Origin: Sphingomonas lycopersici
GTDB lineage: Bacteria; Pseudomonadota; Alphaproteobacteria; Sphingomonadales; Sphingomonadaceae
Direction: 5' to 3'
Length of the DNA stretch: 64,000 nt
Assembly (NCBI RefSeq): GCF_026130605.1
Contig: NZ_JANFAU010000007.1
Span: 183,970-247,969, forward strand
The stretch's first letter is position 1, and each line of letters starts with the position of its first letter. The position numbers were made by a program, and so were the translations under genes. Of the stretch, positions 55,245 to 63,357 are shown piece after piece. Below the pieces are notes generated by a model that did no database searches, was not told the DNA's origin, and saw nothing but the letters and a program-made list of their open reading frames with translations.

Positions 55245-56210
55245 TTAGCTCGCCGCGCTCGTCGTGATGGTGCCGTTGACGCCGGCCGGGAAGAAACCGC
55301 CCTTGGTGACCGCGGTCCGGTTCAGGAACAGGATGTTGAGCACGGTGCCGTAGCTGCGGGCGAAGGTGCAGGCATTGCCGTCGACCGGCGCGATATTCGC
55401 CAGCGGGCCGTTGCCCGACGAAACCTCGCGGATGCCCTGATCGTCGTCGGACCCGCCGTCGATGCTGTCGCGATAGTTGGAGATGCTGTCGACCGAGCCG
55501 AGGATCGCGGCGTTGGCGCTGCTCATCTGATAGAGCGTGGTGCGCACCAGCGCGGCATGATGCGCATTGGCCGCCATCAGCCCGGCCGCCGCCTCGAGGA
55601 AGGTCTTGCTGCCGAGCAGCGCGACCGCGCCCTGATAGGCACTCGCGACCACATCCTGCAGGAAGAAGGCGCCGAGCAGGAAGTTGAGCTCGTTGGCATA
55701 GGGATCGAACGCGGTGTTCGCGGCGACCAGCCCGGCGGCCTGCGCCATCGCGCTGAACGCATTCGTCGCGCCGTTGCCGAGATCGATCGCCGGCTGCGCG
55801 ACCGCCGCGGTGCTGAGCGTGGTGCGCAGGAAGCGGACCTGATTGAGCGTCACCGTCGCCATTTCCTTGGCGTAAGCGGCGATATAGGCGTCGGCGAAGG
55901 TCACCTTGGCACCGGGCGTGACATTGCCCCCGGCGGTCGGGGTGGCGGCGCCGCTCTGCGTGTCGCTGGTGCCCAGCCCCGCGCCGTTGACGGCGTAGCC
56001 GTAATAATTGGCCTGGAGATATTCCAGGTTGAGCAGGTAGTTGAGCACGTCCGCATCGGCCACCGTCTGCGCCGAAACGGGATCGGAGAAGATCAGCGCG
56101 CCCGCGCCGATCGCCGCCGCGCCGACCGCCGCGGCAAAGAACGCGCGCCGGTCGTCGCGCCGTTTCTCGTCCGGTTCCGGCATCCCGACAAGTCGCCCGT
56201 CCTGGGTCAT
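55245..56210 (-). CDS. Tat-type ferritin-like protein (paralogue)
   Basis: A 321-residue relative of the preceding protein. The N terminus has RRDDRRAFFAAAVGAAAIGA, a twin-arginine-like leader, without a lipobox, so it should be soluble in the periplasm. Matching segments are LNYLLNLEYLQANYYGYAVN, AKEMATVTLNQVRFLRTTLS and MAANAHHAALVRTTLYQMSS, and both proteins end with APVDGN, LNILFLNR or similar, GGFFPAGVNG and a Thr/Ser tail. The His of the DRAH segment in the first protein is replaced by Asn-Gln here. The ATG at 56210 follows GGGAAGCAGC. Confidence 0.88.
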   Translation of the reverse strand: MTQDGRLVGMPEPDEKRRDDRRAFFAAAVGAAAIGAGALIFSDPVSAQTVADADVLNYLLNLEYLQANYYGYAVNGAGLGTSDTQSGAATPTAGGNVTPGAKVTFADAYIAAYAKEMATVTLNQVRFLRTTLSTAAVAQPAIDLGNGATNAFSAMAQAAGLVAANTAFDPYANELNFLLGAFFLQDVVASAYQGAVALLGSKTFLEAAAGLMAANAHHAALVRTTLYQMSSANAAILGSVDSISNYRDSIDGGSDDDQGIREVSSGNGPLANIAPVDGNACTFARSYGTVLNILFLNRTAVTKGGFFPAGVNGTITTSAAS

Positions 56211-56348
56211 TGCTGCTTCCCTTCCTGAACCGCCCGGCAGAAAACCGTGCCGTATGCGCCTAGTTGATTTCGCTGTCTCGAAGCTGAACGAATCGACAGA
56301 ATCGTGACCGAACCGTTCCTTTAGGCGGAGCGGCCGGCCACGCAAAAC

Positions 56349-57206
56349 TCAGAATGTATAAGCTACCCCGATTGCACCAAGCCATTGATTCGCTGTGCCG
56401 ACATCGCGCACCACCGGGCTCGCCGCGGCATCCCCGAGCAACCGGCTGTAGGTTGCGGCGCCGACCAGTTTCCAGCCGTGGAGCAAATCGCCCGAAAGCG
56501 AGACGGTGCCCGCCGCCCCCAGGGTCCAATTCTTCCACCCGCCCCGCCCGTGATAGGCGGGGAGCCCGCTCGCGCGGCTGTCGGCCGGGGTGATGTTGAA
56601 ATAGGACGCCATATAGCCGTTCCCGACATGATCGGCCGAAACGAACGCCGCCACGGCGATCTTGCGGCTCAACGGGGTGAAATATTGCAGATTCGGCGTG
56701 ACGATAGCGCTGTCGTGTACCCCGAATATGTCATGCCGGTAACTTACCGACAGCGTCAGCATGTCGTGCCTGCTGGTGAGCACCCCCGTCTTGCTGATGC
56801 CGAGATAGCCGCCGGCCTCGATCGTCAGATCACGCTTGGGTAAGGCGCGGACCTGCGGATCGTCGATATTGCTGCGGCTGGTACGGTTGAAATTGACCGC
56901 GATCAGCGGCCCGGCCTGGATCGCCCATGCCGGCCCCTCGGGGCGGCGGATCAGGTTGAAGCTCGCGCGATTGCCGATGATCGCGAAATCGTGGCCGCCG
57001 ACGGTGCCGATCGCCCCCGGCACGGGGCTGAACGAATGATGTTTGGCGCCCTCGTAATCGCTCATGAAGCCCGCGCCGACGCCCACCGTGACGATATCCC
57101 GATCGAGATCCGGGCTGGCGGGGCCGGCGGTCTGCGCCGATGCCGACGGGGCCGAGAGCGGGACGGCACACAGCGGGGCGATCGCGGTAAGATATGGTAA
57201 GCGCAC
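56349..57206 (-). CDS. MipA/OmpV-family outer membrane protein
   Basis: A 285-residue protein with a signal peptide (MRLPYLTAIAPLCAVPLSAP, ending near SASAQ) and a beta-barrel body. GVGAGFMSDYEGAKHHSFSP is the MipA/OmpV opening with its conserved DYEG, and it ends GAIGVAYTF with a terminal Phe. MipA in E. coli is a scaffold for a murein transglycosylase; other members are stress-related porins. The start is a GTG at 57206. It is in the same direction as the two ferritin-like genes, 138 bases upstream of them. Confidence 0.88.
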   Translation of the reverse strand: MRLPYLTAIAPLCAVPLSAPSASAQTAGPASPDLDRDIVTVGVGAGFMSDYEGAKHHSFSPVPGAIGTVGGHDFAIIGNRASFNLIRRPEGPAWAIQAGPLIAVNFNRTSRSNIDDPQVRALPKRDLTIEAGGYLGISKTGVLTSRHDMLTLSVSYRHDIFGVHDSAIVTPNLQYFTPLSRKIAVAAFVSADHVGNGYMASYFNITPADSRASGLPAYHGRGGWKNWTLGAAGTVSLSGDLLHGWKLVGAATYSRLLGDAAASPVVRDVGTANQWLGAIGVAYTF

Positions 57207-57548
57207 AAAAATTCTCCACGGCCGTGCTCGTCAAACCCGTGGGCGGTGCTTTGGCTCCCTGACGGGGGGGCGAGACGCCGGCGTGAGGGCCGGCGTGATC
57301 CAGAGCCATCGCTGGTCCATCGCTTTCCGCGGCGGATAAGCCTCCTTGTGCTCCCGCGAAGGGACCCCATCAAAGTGGTGGGAACCCAGGGCACGAGCCC
57401 AGACTGGGGCCCCGCCTTCGCAGGGACACAAAGGGGTTTCCGGCACGTAGCCCGACCCAGTCGTTCGCCCGCGCCAACCGTCCCGATCCGGCACGATTTT
57501 GGCTCGCGCTCTCTTCCGCTCGGCGCGGCGATCCGCTACGCCGGGAGG
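57207..57548. other. Divergent gap before crtY with palindromic repeats
   Basis: This 342-base stretch has no gene. It holds a small palindrome GACGCCGGCGTGAGGGCCGG near 57275 and, at 57348-57430, a TGCTCCCGCGAAGGGACCCC-type element with a GCCCCGCCTTCGCAGGGACA arm, related to the elements at 12554 and 19819. Promoters for crtY and the MipA gene must be here, but no clear pair of boxes stands out. Confidence 0.6.
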
Positions 57549-58709
57549 ATGGCAGCAACCCACGGCTGCGACATCGCGATCGTCGGCGGCGGTCTTTCAG
57601 GATCGCTGATCGCCTTGGCGCTCGCGGCAAAGCGCCCCGATCTTTCGCTGCGACTGATCGAGGCCGGAGAGACGATCGGCGGCGACCGATTGTGGTCGTT
57701 CCTCGATGCCGATGTCGCGCGCGCCGATCGCTGGCTGCTCACGTCGCTCATCGTCCACGCCTGGCCGGTCTACGACGTCGCCTTTCCGGGGCAGGCGCGC
57801 GCGTTGCGGCACCCCTGTTATGCGATCACCGGCGAGCGGCTCGATCTGGTGGTGCGCGCACAGCTTTCCCCCGATGCGGTGATGACGGGGCGCAAGGTAC
57901 TGGGGTGCAGCCCGCATTCGGTCACGCTCGCCGGCGGGGAGCGGATCGAGGCCAAGGGGGTGATCGACGCGCGCGGCGCGGGCGATCTTTCCGCGCTCGA
58001 TATCGGGTGGCGCAAATTCCTCGCGCGCGAGCTGGAGATCGCCGGCGGCCACGGGCTCGACCAGCCGATTCTGGCCGACGCCACAGTCACCCAGCATGAC
58101 GGCTATCGCTTCGTTCGCTGCCTGCCGCTGTCGCCGACCCGCGTGCTGGTGGAGGACAATTATTGCAGCGACAATGCCGCGCTCAACGCAGGCGCGCTTA
58201 ACCGGCGGATCGAGGTCTATGCCGAAAGCCGCGGCTGGCAGGTGAGCGAGGCGGGGCGCGAGGAGCGCGGCACGCTGCCGCTCGCGATCGGCGGCGATTT
58301 CGACGCGCTGTGGCGCGCCGGCGGTGCGCGTGTGGCCAAGGCGGGGACGCGCGCCGGGTTGTTCCACCCTTCGACCGGGCGCTCGCTGCCCGATGCGGTG
58401 CGGCTCGCGGTGCTGATCGCCGACACGCCGGATCTTTCCGGCGATTCGTTGTACGCGCTGACGCTCGACTATGCCCGCGCGCGCTGGGCCGAGCGGCGCT
58501 TCTATCGCCTGTTCAACGCGCTGATGTTCCGCGCGGCGGGATCGGAGGCGCGCTATCGCGTCGCGGCCTGGCTCTATCGCCAGCCGGCCGGGCTGATTTC
58601 GCGTTTCCATGCGGCACGTTGTACCTTTTCGGACCGCGCGCGGATGCTTAGGGGCAAGCCGCCCGTGCCGTTCTGGCGTGCGGTGAAGCTGGCGAGACGC
58701 ATCGAGTGA
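57549..58709 (+). CDS. crtY: Lycopene beta-cyclase
   Basis: A 386-residue flavoprotein closing the rings of lycopene to give beta-carotene. The FAD-binding fold is at the N terminus (CDIAIVGGGLSGSLIALALA), with DRLWSFLDADVA as the conserved cyclase segment and RGAGDLSALDIGWRKFLARE replacing the usual QKFVG region. The ATG at 57549 follows GGGAGG. crtI follows 7 bases later. The product would be a precursor of zeaxanthin-type or nostoxanthin pigments usual in Sphingomonas. Confidence 0.93.
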   Translation: MAATHGCDIAIVGGGLSGSLIALALAAKRPDLSLRLIEAGETIGGDRLWSFLDADVARADRWLLTSLIVHAWPVYDVAFPGQARALRHPCYAITGERLDLVVRAQLSPDAVMTGRKVLGCSPHSVTLAGGERIEAKGVIDARGAGDLSALDIGWRKFLARELEIAGGHGLDQPILADATVTQHDGYRFVRCLPLSPTRVLVEDNYCSDNAALNAGALNRRIEVYAESRGWQVSEAGREERGTLPLAIGGDFDALWRAGGARVAKAGTRAGLFHPSTGRSLPDAVRLAVLIADTPDLSGDSLYALTLDYARARWAERRFYRLFNALMFRAAGSEARYRVAAWLYRQPAGLISRFHAARCTFSDRARMLRGKPPVPFWRAVKLARRIE

Positions 58710-58716
58710 CTGAAGC

Positions 58717-60174
58717 GTGACCGAAACGAAGGCGGTGGTGATCGGGGCCGGGATCGGCGGGTTGGCGCTCGCCATCCGGCTGCAAACGGCGGGAATCGCG
58801 ACGACCATCGTCGAAGCGCGCGACCAGCCCGGCGGCCGGGCGGCTTTCCGTCGGCTGGAGGGTTATACGTTCGATACCGGCCCGGCGGCGATCGCCGATC
58901 CCGCGCCGCTCACCGCGCTATGGGCGCTGGCCGGCGACGATATGGCGGCGGCGGTGACCTTGCTCCCGGTCGACCCCGGCTATCGCTGCCACTGGCCCGA
59001 CGGCGCGGTGCTCGATCTGGCGGACGACGAGGCGTTGCGCGCGGAGATCGGCCGGCGCGCGCCCGGCGATGTCGCGGGATATCGCAAATTGCGCGATCAT
59101 GCCGCGGCGCTGCGCCGCGAAGGACTCGACCAGCCGTTCGCCGATGCGGCGGCATTGCTGCGCGCGGCGCCGTGGGTGGTGCGGCATCAGGCGTGGCGCT
59201 CGGTCCATTCGACCGTTGCGCGCTTCGTCGGCGACGAAAAGCTGCGGCAGGCGCTGTCGTTCGGCACCTTGCTCGCCGGCGGCAACCCCATGACCGCCAA
59301 TGCCGCGGCGCTGCGGCCGGGGAGCGAGGGCGAGGCGTGGTGCGTCGCGGGCGGCACCAACCGGCTGATCGCGGCGCTGGCGGCGCTGTTCGAGCGGCGC
59401 GGCGGGGCGATCCGGCTGGGCGACGCGGCGGTGCGGATCGAGACGCTCGGCGATCGCGTGACCGCGGTGGAAACCGCGAGCGGCTGGCGCACCGATTGCG
59501 CGATGCTCGGCGCCAATTGCGACATGATTCACGCGTGCCGCGATCTGCTCGCCGGCTCCGCCGCCGCCGCGCGCACCGCCGCGCGGCTCGAGCGCAAGCG
59601 GCAGGCGCCATCGGTGTTCGCGCTCCATTTCGGGATCAAGGGGACGTGGCCGGGCATTCCGCATCGCACGATCCTGTTCGGTGAGCGCTATGAGGAGGCG
59701 CTGTCCGACACGTTCGGGCACGGGCTGCTCGCGGCGGATTTCCCGTTGTTCCTCGATCATCCCAGCGTCACCGACCCATCGCTGGCACCGCCGGGCTGCT
59801 CGACCTTCCGCGCCTTCGCGCTGGTGCCGCATCTCGGCAAATTCCCGGAGGACTGGCGCCGCATCGCCCCGCTGATCGAACAGCGCGTGCTCGATGTGCT
59901 CGAGCGGCGGCTGATCCCCGAAGTGCGCGAGCGGATCGTCACCGGGTTCAGCTATAGTCCGGCCGATTTCGTGGGCGACTTCAACGCTTATCTCGGGAGC
60001 GCGTTCGGCCCCGAGCCGCTGCCGGCGGAAGGCACATGGTTCGCCGCGCGCAATCGCGATGCGGCGATCGGCAATCTCTATTTCGTCGGCGCGGGCGCGC
60101 ATCCGCGCGGGGAATGGGCCGGGGCGCTGGAAAGCGCGCACAGCGCGGCGGATCTGATGCTGGGGCGGGGATAA
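58717..60174 (+). CDS. crtI: Phytoene desaturase
   Basis: A 485-residue FAD-dependent desaturase turning phytoene into lycopene. The dinucleotide fold is AVVIGAGIGGLALAIRLQTA with EARDQPGGRAA, and the C-terminal FAD motif is LYFVGAGAHPRGEWAGALES. FALHFGIKGTWPGIPHRTIL and PSVTDPSLAPPGCSTFRAFA are family hallmarks. The start is a GTG at 58717. The gene that normally accompanies it, crtB (phytoene synthase), is not next to it. Confidence 0.93.
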   Translation: MTETKAVVIGAGIGGLALAIRLQTAGIATTIVEARDQPGGRAAFRRLEGYTFDTGPAAIADPAPLTALWALAGDDMAAAVTLLPVDPGYRCHWPDGAVLDLADDEALRAEIGRRAPGDVAGYRKLRDHAAALRREGLDQPFADAAALLRAAPWVVRHQAWRSVHSTVARFVGDEKLRQALSFGTLLAGGNPMTANAAALRPGSEGEAWCVAGGTNRLIAALAALFERRGGAIRLGDAAVRIETLGDRVTAVETASGWRTDCAMLGANCDMIHACRDLLAGSAAAARTAARLERKRQAPSVFALHFGIKGTWPGIPHRTILFGERYEEALSDTFGHGLLAADFPLFLDHPSVTDPSLAPPGCSTFRAFALVPHLGKFPEDWRRIAPLIEQRVLDVLERRLIPEVRERIVTGFSYSPADFVGDFNAYLGSAFGPEPLPAEGTWFAARNRDAAIGNLYFVGAGAHPRGEWAGALESAHSAADLMLGRG

Positions 60175-60250
60175 GGTTCCGTCCCGTCGTGCCGGTTAGA
60201 GCGTCGCGCGTTTAATTGGGATCACATCGAACCGACAGGGTGGGACCCAT

Positions 60251-60317
60251 CACCCCGGCGCAGGCCGGGGTCCAGTCGCGACCGGTCCGATGCTGGACCC
60301 CGGCCTGCGCCGGGGTG
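60251..60317. repeat. Perfect 24-base inverted repeat
   Basis: CACCCCGGCGCAGGCCGGGG plus TCCA at 60251-60274 is exactly complementary to 60294-60317, with a 19-base spacer. A half copy is at 3551-3574. It lies in the 257-base gap between crtI and the LOG gene and could end the crt transcript. I see no gene in that gap. Confidence 0.9.
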
Positions 60318-60431
60318 GATCATATCCCAGGTACGCTGCTCCACAGCGAGGCCTCCGCGAACGAGGGAAGGGCGCTTGTCGTGCCGATGCTCTTTCGATA
60401 GGCGGCCGCATCCCAGCAGGTTGAAGATTCG

Positions 60432-61013
60432 ATGAAGCGTCTCGCGGTCTATTGCGGTTCGGCCACGCCGGCCGATCCGGTCTATCTCGAAACCGCGCGC
60501 GCGGTGGGACGTGAGCTCGCGACGCGCGGGATCGGCGTCGTCTATGGCGGCGGGCGGCTCGGGCTGATGGGCGCGGTGGCGGATGCGGCGTTGGCGGCAG
60601 GTGGCGAGGTGATCGGGGTGATCCCCCAGGCTCTGGTCGATGCCGAGGTCGCGCATCGCGGGCTGACCGAGCTCCACGTCGTCCCCGGGATGCACGAGCG
60701 CAAGAAGGCGTTCACCGACCTTGCCGACGGCTTCGTGACGATCCCCGGCGGTACGGGGACGATGGACGAATTGTGGGAGGCGTTGTCCTGGGCGCAGCTC
60801 GGCTATCACAGCGATCCCGTCGGGCTGCTCAATACCCAGGGCTATTATGACGATCTCGTCGCTTTCTGGGAGAAGATGGCGACGGTCGGCTTCCTGCGCC
60901 CGCAGCATCGCGACCTGCTGATCGTTGCCGAAACGCTCGACGTGCTGATCGACCGGATGGCGGCGCATGTCCCGACCCAGCCGATCGTGCGGATGAAGGC
61001 GGCGGACCTCTAA
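60432..61013 (+). CDS. LOG-family (TIGR00730) protein
   Basis: A 193-residue Rossmann-fold protein of the LOG (lonely guy) type. GIGVVYGGGRLGLMGAVADA and the PGGTGTMDELWEALSWAQLG motif (PGGxGTxxE) are diagnostic. Members hydrolyse AMP or cytokinin nucleotide to base and ribose phosphate; in bacteria without plants the role is purine salvage or unknown. Its stop overlaps the stop of the convergent GNAT gene in the four bases CTAA. Confidence 0.93.
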   Translation: MKRLAVYCGSATPADPVYLETARAVGRELATRGIGVVYGGGRLGLMGAVADAALAAGGEVIGVIPQALVDAEVAHRGLTELHVVPGMHERKKAFTDLADGFVTIPGGTGTMDELWEALSWAQLGYHSDPVGLLNTQGYYDDLVAFWEKMATVGFLRPQHRDLLIVAETLDVLIDRMAAHVPTQPIVRMKAADL

Positions 61014-61648
61014 GTCGCGGGGATCGAGGCGGTGGAATAAGGCGACAGCACGCGCCAGCCGAGCGTGGTGTAGAGCGCCCGGCCCTCCTCGGTCGCGACG
61101 AGCAGTTCGGGGGTTTCCTGGCGCCGTTTCGCACGATGCAGCGCCGCCATGACCGCGCCGCCGAGCCCGCGGCGGCGATGCGCCGGTGCGGTCTCGATGC
61201 GATCGTAGATAAAGGCTTCGGCGGTCTCCGCGGCATAGCCGCTCGCCGCCGGCGTGCCGTCCGCGGCGGTGATCCGCACCTGGGTCACTGCGCCCCGCCG
61301 CTCGATCGCGATCTCATAACCCGGCGCCGGCGTCTGGTTGGGCGGCGCAGCGTTTGCGATCATGAAATAGCCCGGCGGGTGGATCTGCCAGCCGGGGGGC
61401 AAAGCGGCGTGGAGCACGTCGGGCGTCGCGCATAATTTGAGGAAATGTCGCGGGGCGTGGATCGCGCGGGCGAGCGATTCGAGCCCGGGTCCGGCGTGTG
61501 CGAACACCCAGCGCGCGGTTTCGGTGTCGGAGCGGGTGTCGACGCGATAGCCGCCGTGGCTGGCGACCGGCAGCGGCACGCCGCGCGCGATCGAGCGCGC
61601 CGCCAGCCAGGCGAACAGCGCAGGATCGAGCGCGGCAGGATCGGTCAC
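61010..61648 (-). CDS. GNAT-family acetyltransferase with N-terminal extension
   Basis: A 212-residue protein whose last 110 residues form a GNAT domain: EAFIYDRIETAPAHRRRGLG with the acetyl-CoA loop RRRGLGG, then LVATEEGRALYTTLGWRVLS. The N-terminal 100 residues are an unfamiliar extension. The start is a GTG at 61648 that overlaps the phoD stop (GTGA), after GGATGGAGGA, so the two are coupled. The substrate is unknown. Confidence 0.85.
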   Translation of the reverse strand: MTDPAALDPALFAWLAARSIARGVPLPVASHGGYRVDTRSDTETARWVFAHAGPGLESLARAIHAPRHFLKLCATPDVLHAALPPGWQIHPPGYFMIANAAPPNQTPAPGYEIAIERRGAVTQVRITAADGTPAASGYAAETAEAFIYDRIETAPAHRRRGLGGAVMAALHRAKRRQETPELLVATEEGRALYTTLGWRVLSPYSTASIPAT

Positions 61649-63270
61649 TCCTCCATCCGCGCGCGGCCGCGCTGCACGGTGGCGAAGTGACCGATGTTTG
61701 CCCTGGGGCTGCGGGTGCGGATCGAGTCGACGAACAGCCATTCGTTGGTCGCGCGATCGGGGGTGATCGTCAGCGCCATATAGCCGCGCCTGCTGGTGTC
61801 GCACCATTTGAGCTCGCTATTGGCCGCGACCAGCCCGCGCGCCACCGTCGCCGGGGCGGCGGCGAAGGCGGTCTCGTAACCCGGCGAGGTCACCGCATGT
61901 CCGGCGAACTCGACCCCGACGCCCGCGCCGTCCTGCGCCAGATCGAACGCCCAGGCATTGTGGCTGTCGCCCGAGATCAGAATGAGGTTCGCCGCCGCGG
62001 CGCGCGCGCTGTCGAGGAAGCGCCGCCGCGCCGCGGGATAGCCGCCCCAGCTGTCGAAATTGGACGGCATGCCGAGCTTGGCGGCGGCGATCCCCGCTTT
62101 GACATAGGCCGCCGCGCCGCTGTTGCCGGGCTTCAGCCAGCCGGTGGATTCGGACGGGCTGCGCAGCTCGCCCATCACCGTGCCGAAGCCGACCACCTGC
62201 CAGCGCTTCCCCGCCCCGACCGAGGCGCGCAAGCCATGCGCCAGCCACGCCTCCTGCTGGCTGCCGAGCATCGTGACGGCCGGGTCCTGCCAGTCGCGAT
62301 CGCGGAACGCGGTCAGCGCGGCAGCGACATCCGGCGCCTTGATGAATTCCTCCATCTCGCGCTGGCGGGTGCGCGCGAGCAGCCGCGATTCGGTGCGGTA
62401 GAGCGTGGCGAGCATGCCGATGTCATAGGCCTTCCACGGCTCGTCGGAGACCGGCATCCATTCGCGATAGGCCTGGATCGCGGCGGCGCGGCGGTCGTTC
62501 CACTCGCCCTCTTTCGCCGGATCGTGGTTTTCCGCGCCGCCTTCCCAGCTGTCGTTGGCGCTTTCGTGATCGTCCCATTGCGCGATCATCGGCAGCCGCG
62601 CGTGGAGCGCCTGCAGATCGGGGTCGGCGCGATAGCTGGCGTAGCGCAGCCGATAATCGGCGAGATGGATGATCTCCCCCGCCGGCTGCGGCACGCGGCC
62701 TACCACCGCCTCGGCGGACGAGGGATAATAAGCCGCGCCATATTCGTAGAAATAGTCGCCGAGATGGACCCACAGGTCGAGATCGTCGCGCGCCGCGGCA
62801 TGGCCGTAAGCGTTGAACCAGCCGAAGCCGAGGTTCGAGCAGGAGAAGATCGCCGCGCGAAATTGCGTCGCGGCATCGTCGGGCAAGGTCCGGGTCGTCC
62901 CGACCGGGGAGAAGCTGCCGTCGGGGGCGACGAAGCGATAGTGATAGGTCCGCCCCGGCTTCAATCCGGTGACCGTGATCTTCGCGGTCCAGTCGCGCCA
63001 CGGGCCGGTGATCTGCGCGCCGCCGGCGGCGATTCGCGCGAAATCGGCGCTTTCGGCGAGCTCGACGCGCAATTCGGCGGTGTCGCCGCGTGTCGGCACG
63101 TAACGGGTCCACAGCAGGATTTCGTCCGGCCCCGGCTCGCCCGACGCAACCGAATGGGTAAAGCCCCGCGCCGCCAGCACATTCTGCGCGCCGGCGAACC
63201 CGGGAAGCGCGAAGGCGCCGAGCCCCAGCGTCCCGGTTGCGAGCAACGAACGGCGCGAAATGTCGATCAT
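61645..63270 (-). CDS. PhoD-like alkaline phosphatase D
   Basis: A 541-residue exported phosphodiesterase/phosphatase. The Tat leader is SRRSLLATGTLGLGAFALPG, and the N-terminal Fn3-like domain has FTHSVASGEPGPDEILLWTR. The metal-binding core shows SCSNLGFGWFNAY, LWVHLGDYFYEYG, MIAQWDDHESANDSW and LILISGDSHNAWAFDL. These are the residues of calcium/iron-dependent PhoD. No Pho box is obvious. The ATG at 63270 follows GGGGGGATC. The GNAT gene is coupled after it. Confidence 0.94.
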   Translation of the reverse strand: MIDISRRSLLATGTLGLGAFALPGFAGAQNVLAARGFTHSVASGEPGPDEILLWTRYVPTRGDTAELRVELAESADFARIAAGGAQITGPWRDWTAKITVTGLKPGRTYHYRFVAPDGSFSPVGTTRTLPDDAATQFRAAIFSCSNLGFGWFNAYGHAAARDDLDLWVHLGDYFYEYGAAYYPSSAEAVVGRVPQPAGEIIHLADYRLRYASYRADPDLQALHARLPMIAQWDDHESANDSWEGGAENHDPAKEGEWNDRRAAAIQAYREWMPVSDEPWKAYDIGMLATLYRTESRLLARTRQREMEEFIKAPDVAAALTAFRDRDWQDPAVTMLGSQQEAWLAHGLRASVGAGKRWQVVGFGTVMGELRSPSESTGWLKPGNSGAAAYVKAGIAAAKLGMPSNFDSWGGYPAARRRFLDSARAAAANLILISGDSHNAWAFDLAQDGAGVGVEFAGHAVTSPGYETAFAAAPATVARGLVAANSELKWCDTSRRGYMALTITPDRATNEWLFVDSIRTRSPRANIGHFATVQRGRARMEE

Positions 63271-63357
63271 CTTGATCCCCCCTTGCATGGCGTGACGAAC
63301 GTCATCTTCGCGTCGGATCGTGACAGATACGTGGCGTCTCGGATAGGCGCGCAGGCA

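Noticed and set aside
56260..56320. A GGAAC-containing stretch upstream of the ferritin-like gene as an EcfG general-stress promoter
   Set aside because: GGAAC is present on the minus strand, but the CGTT box falls about 24 bases later where 16-17 are expected, so the match fails.
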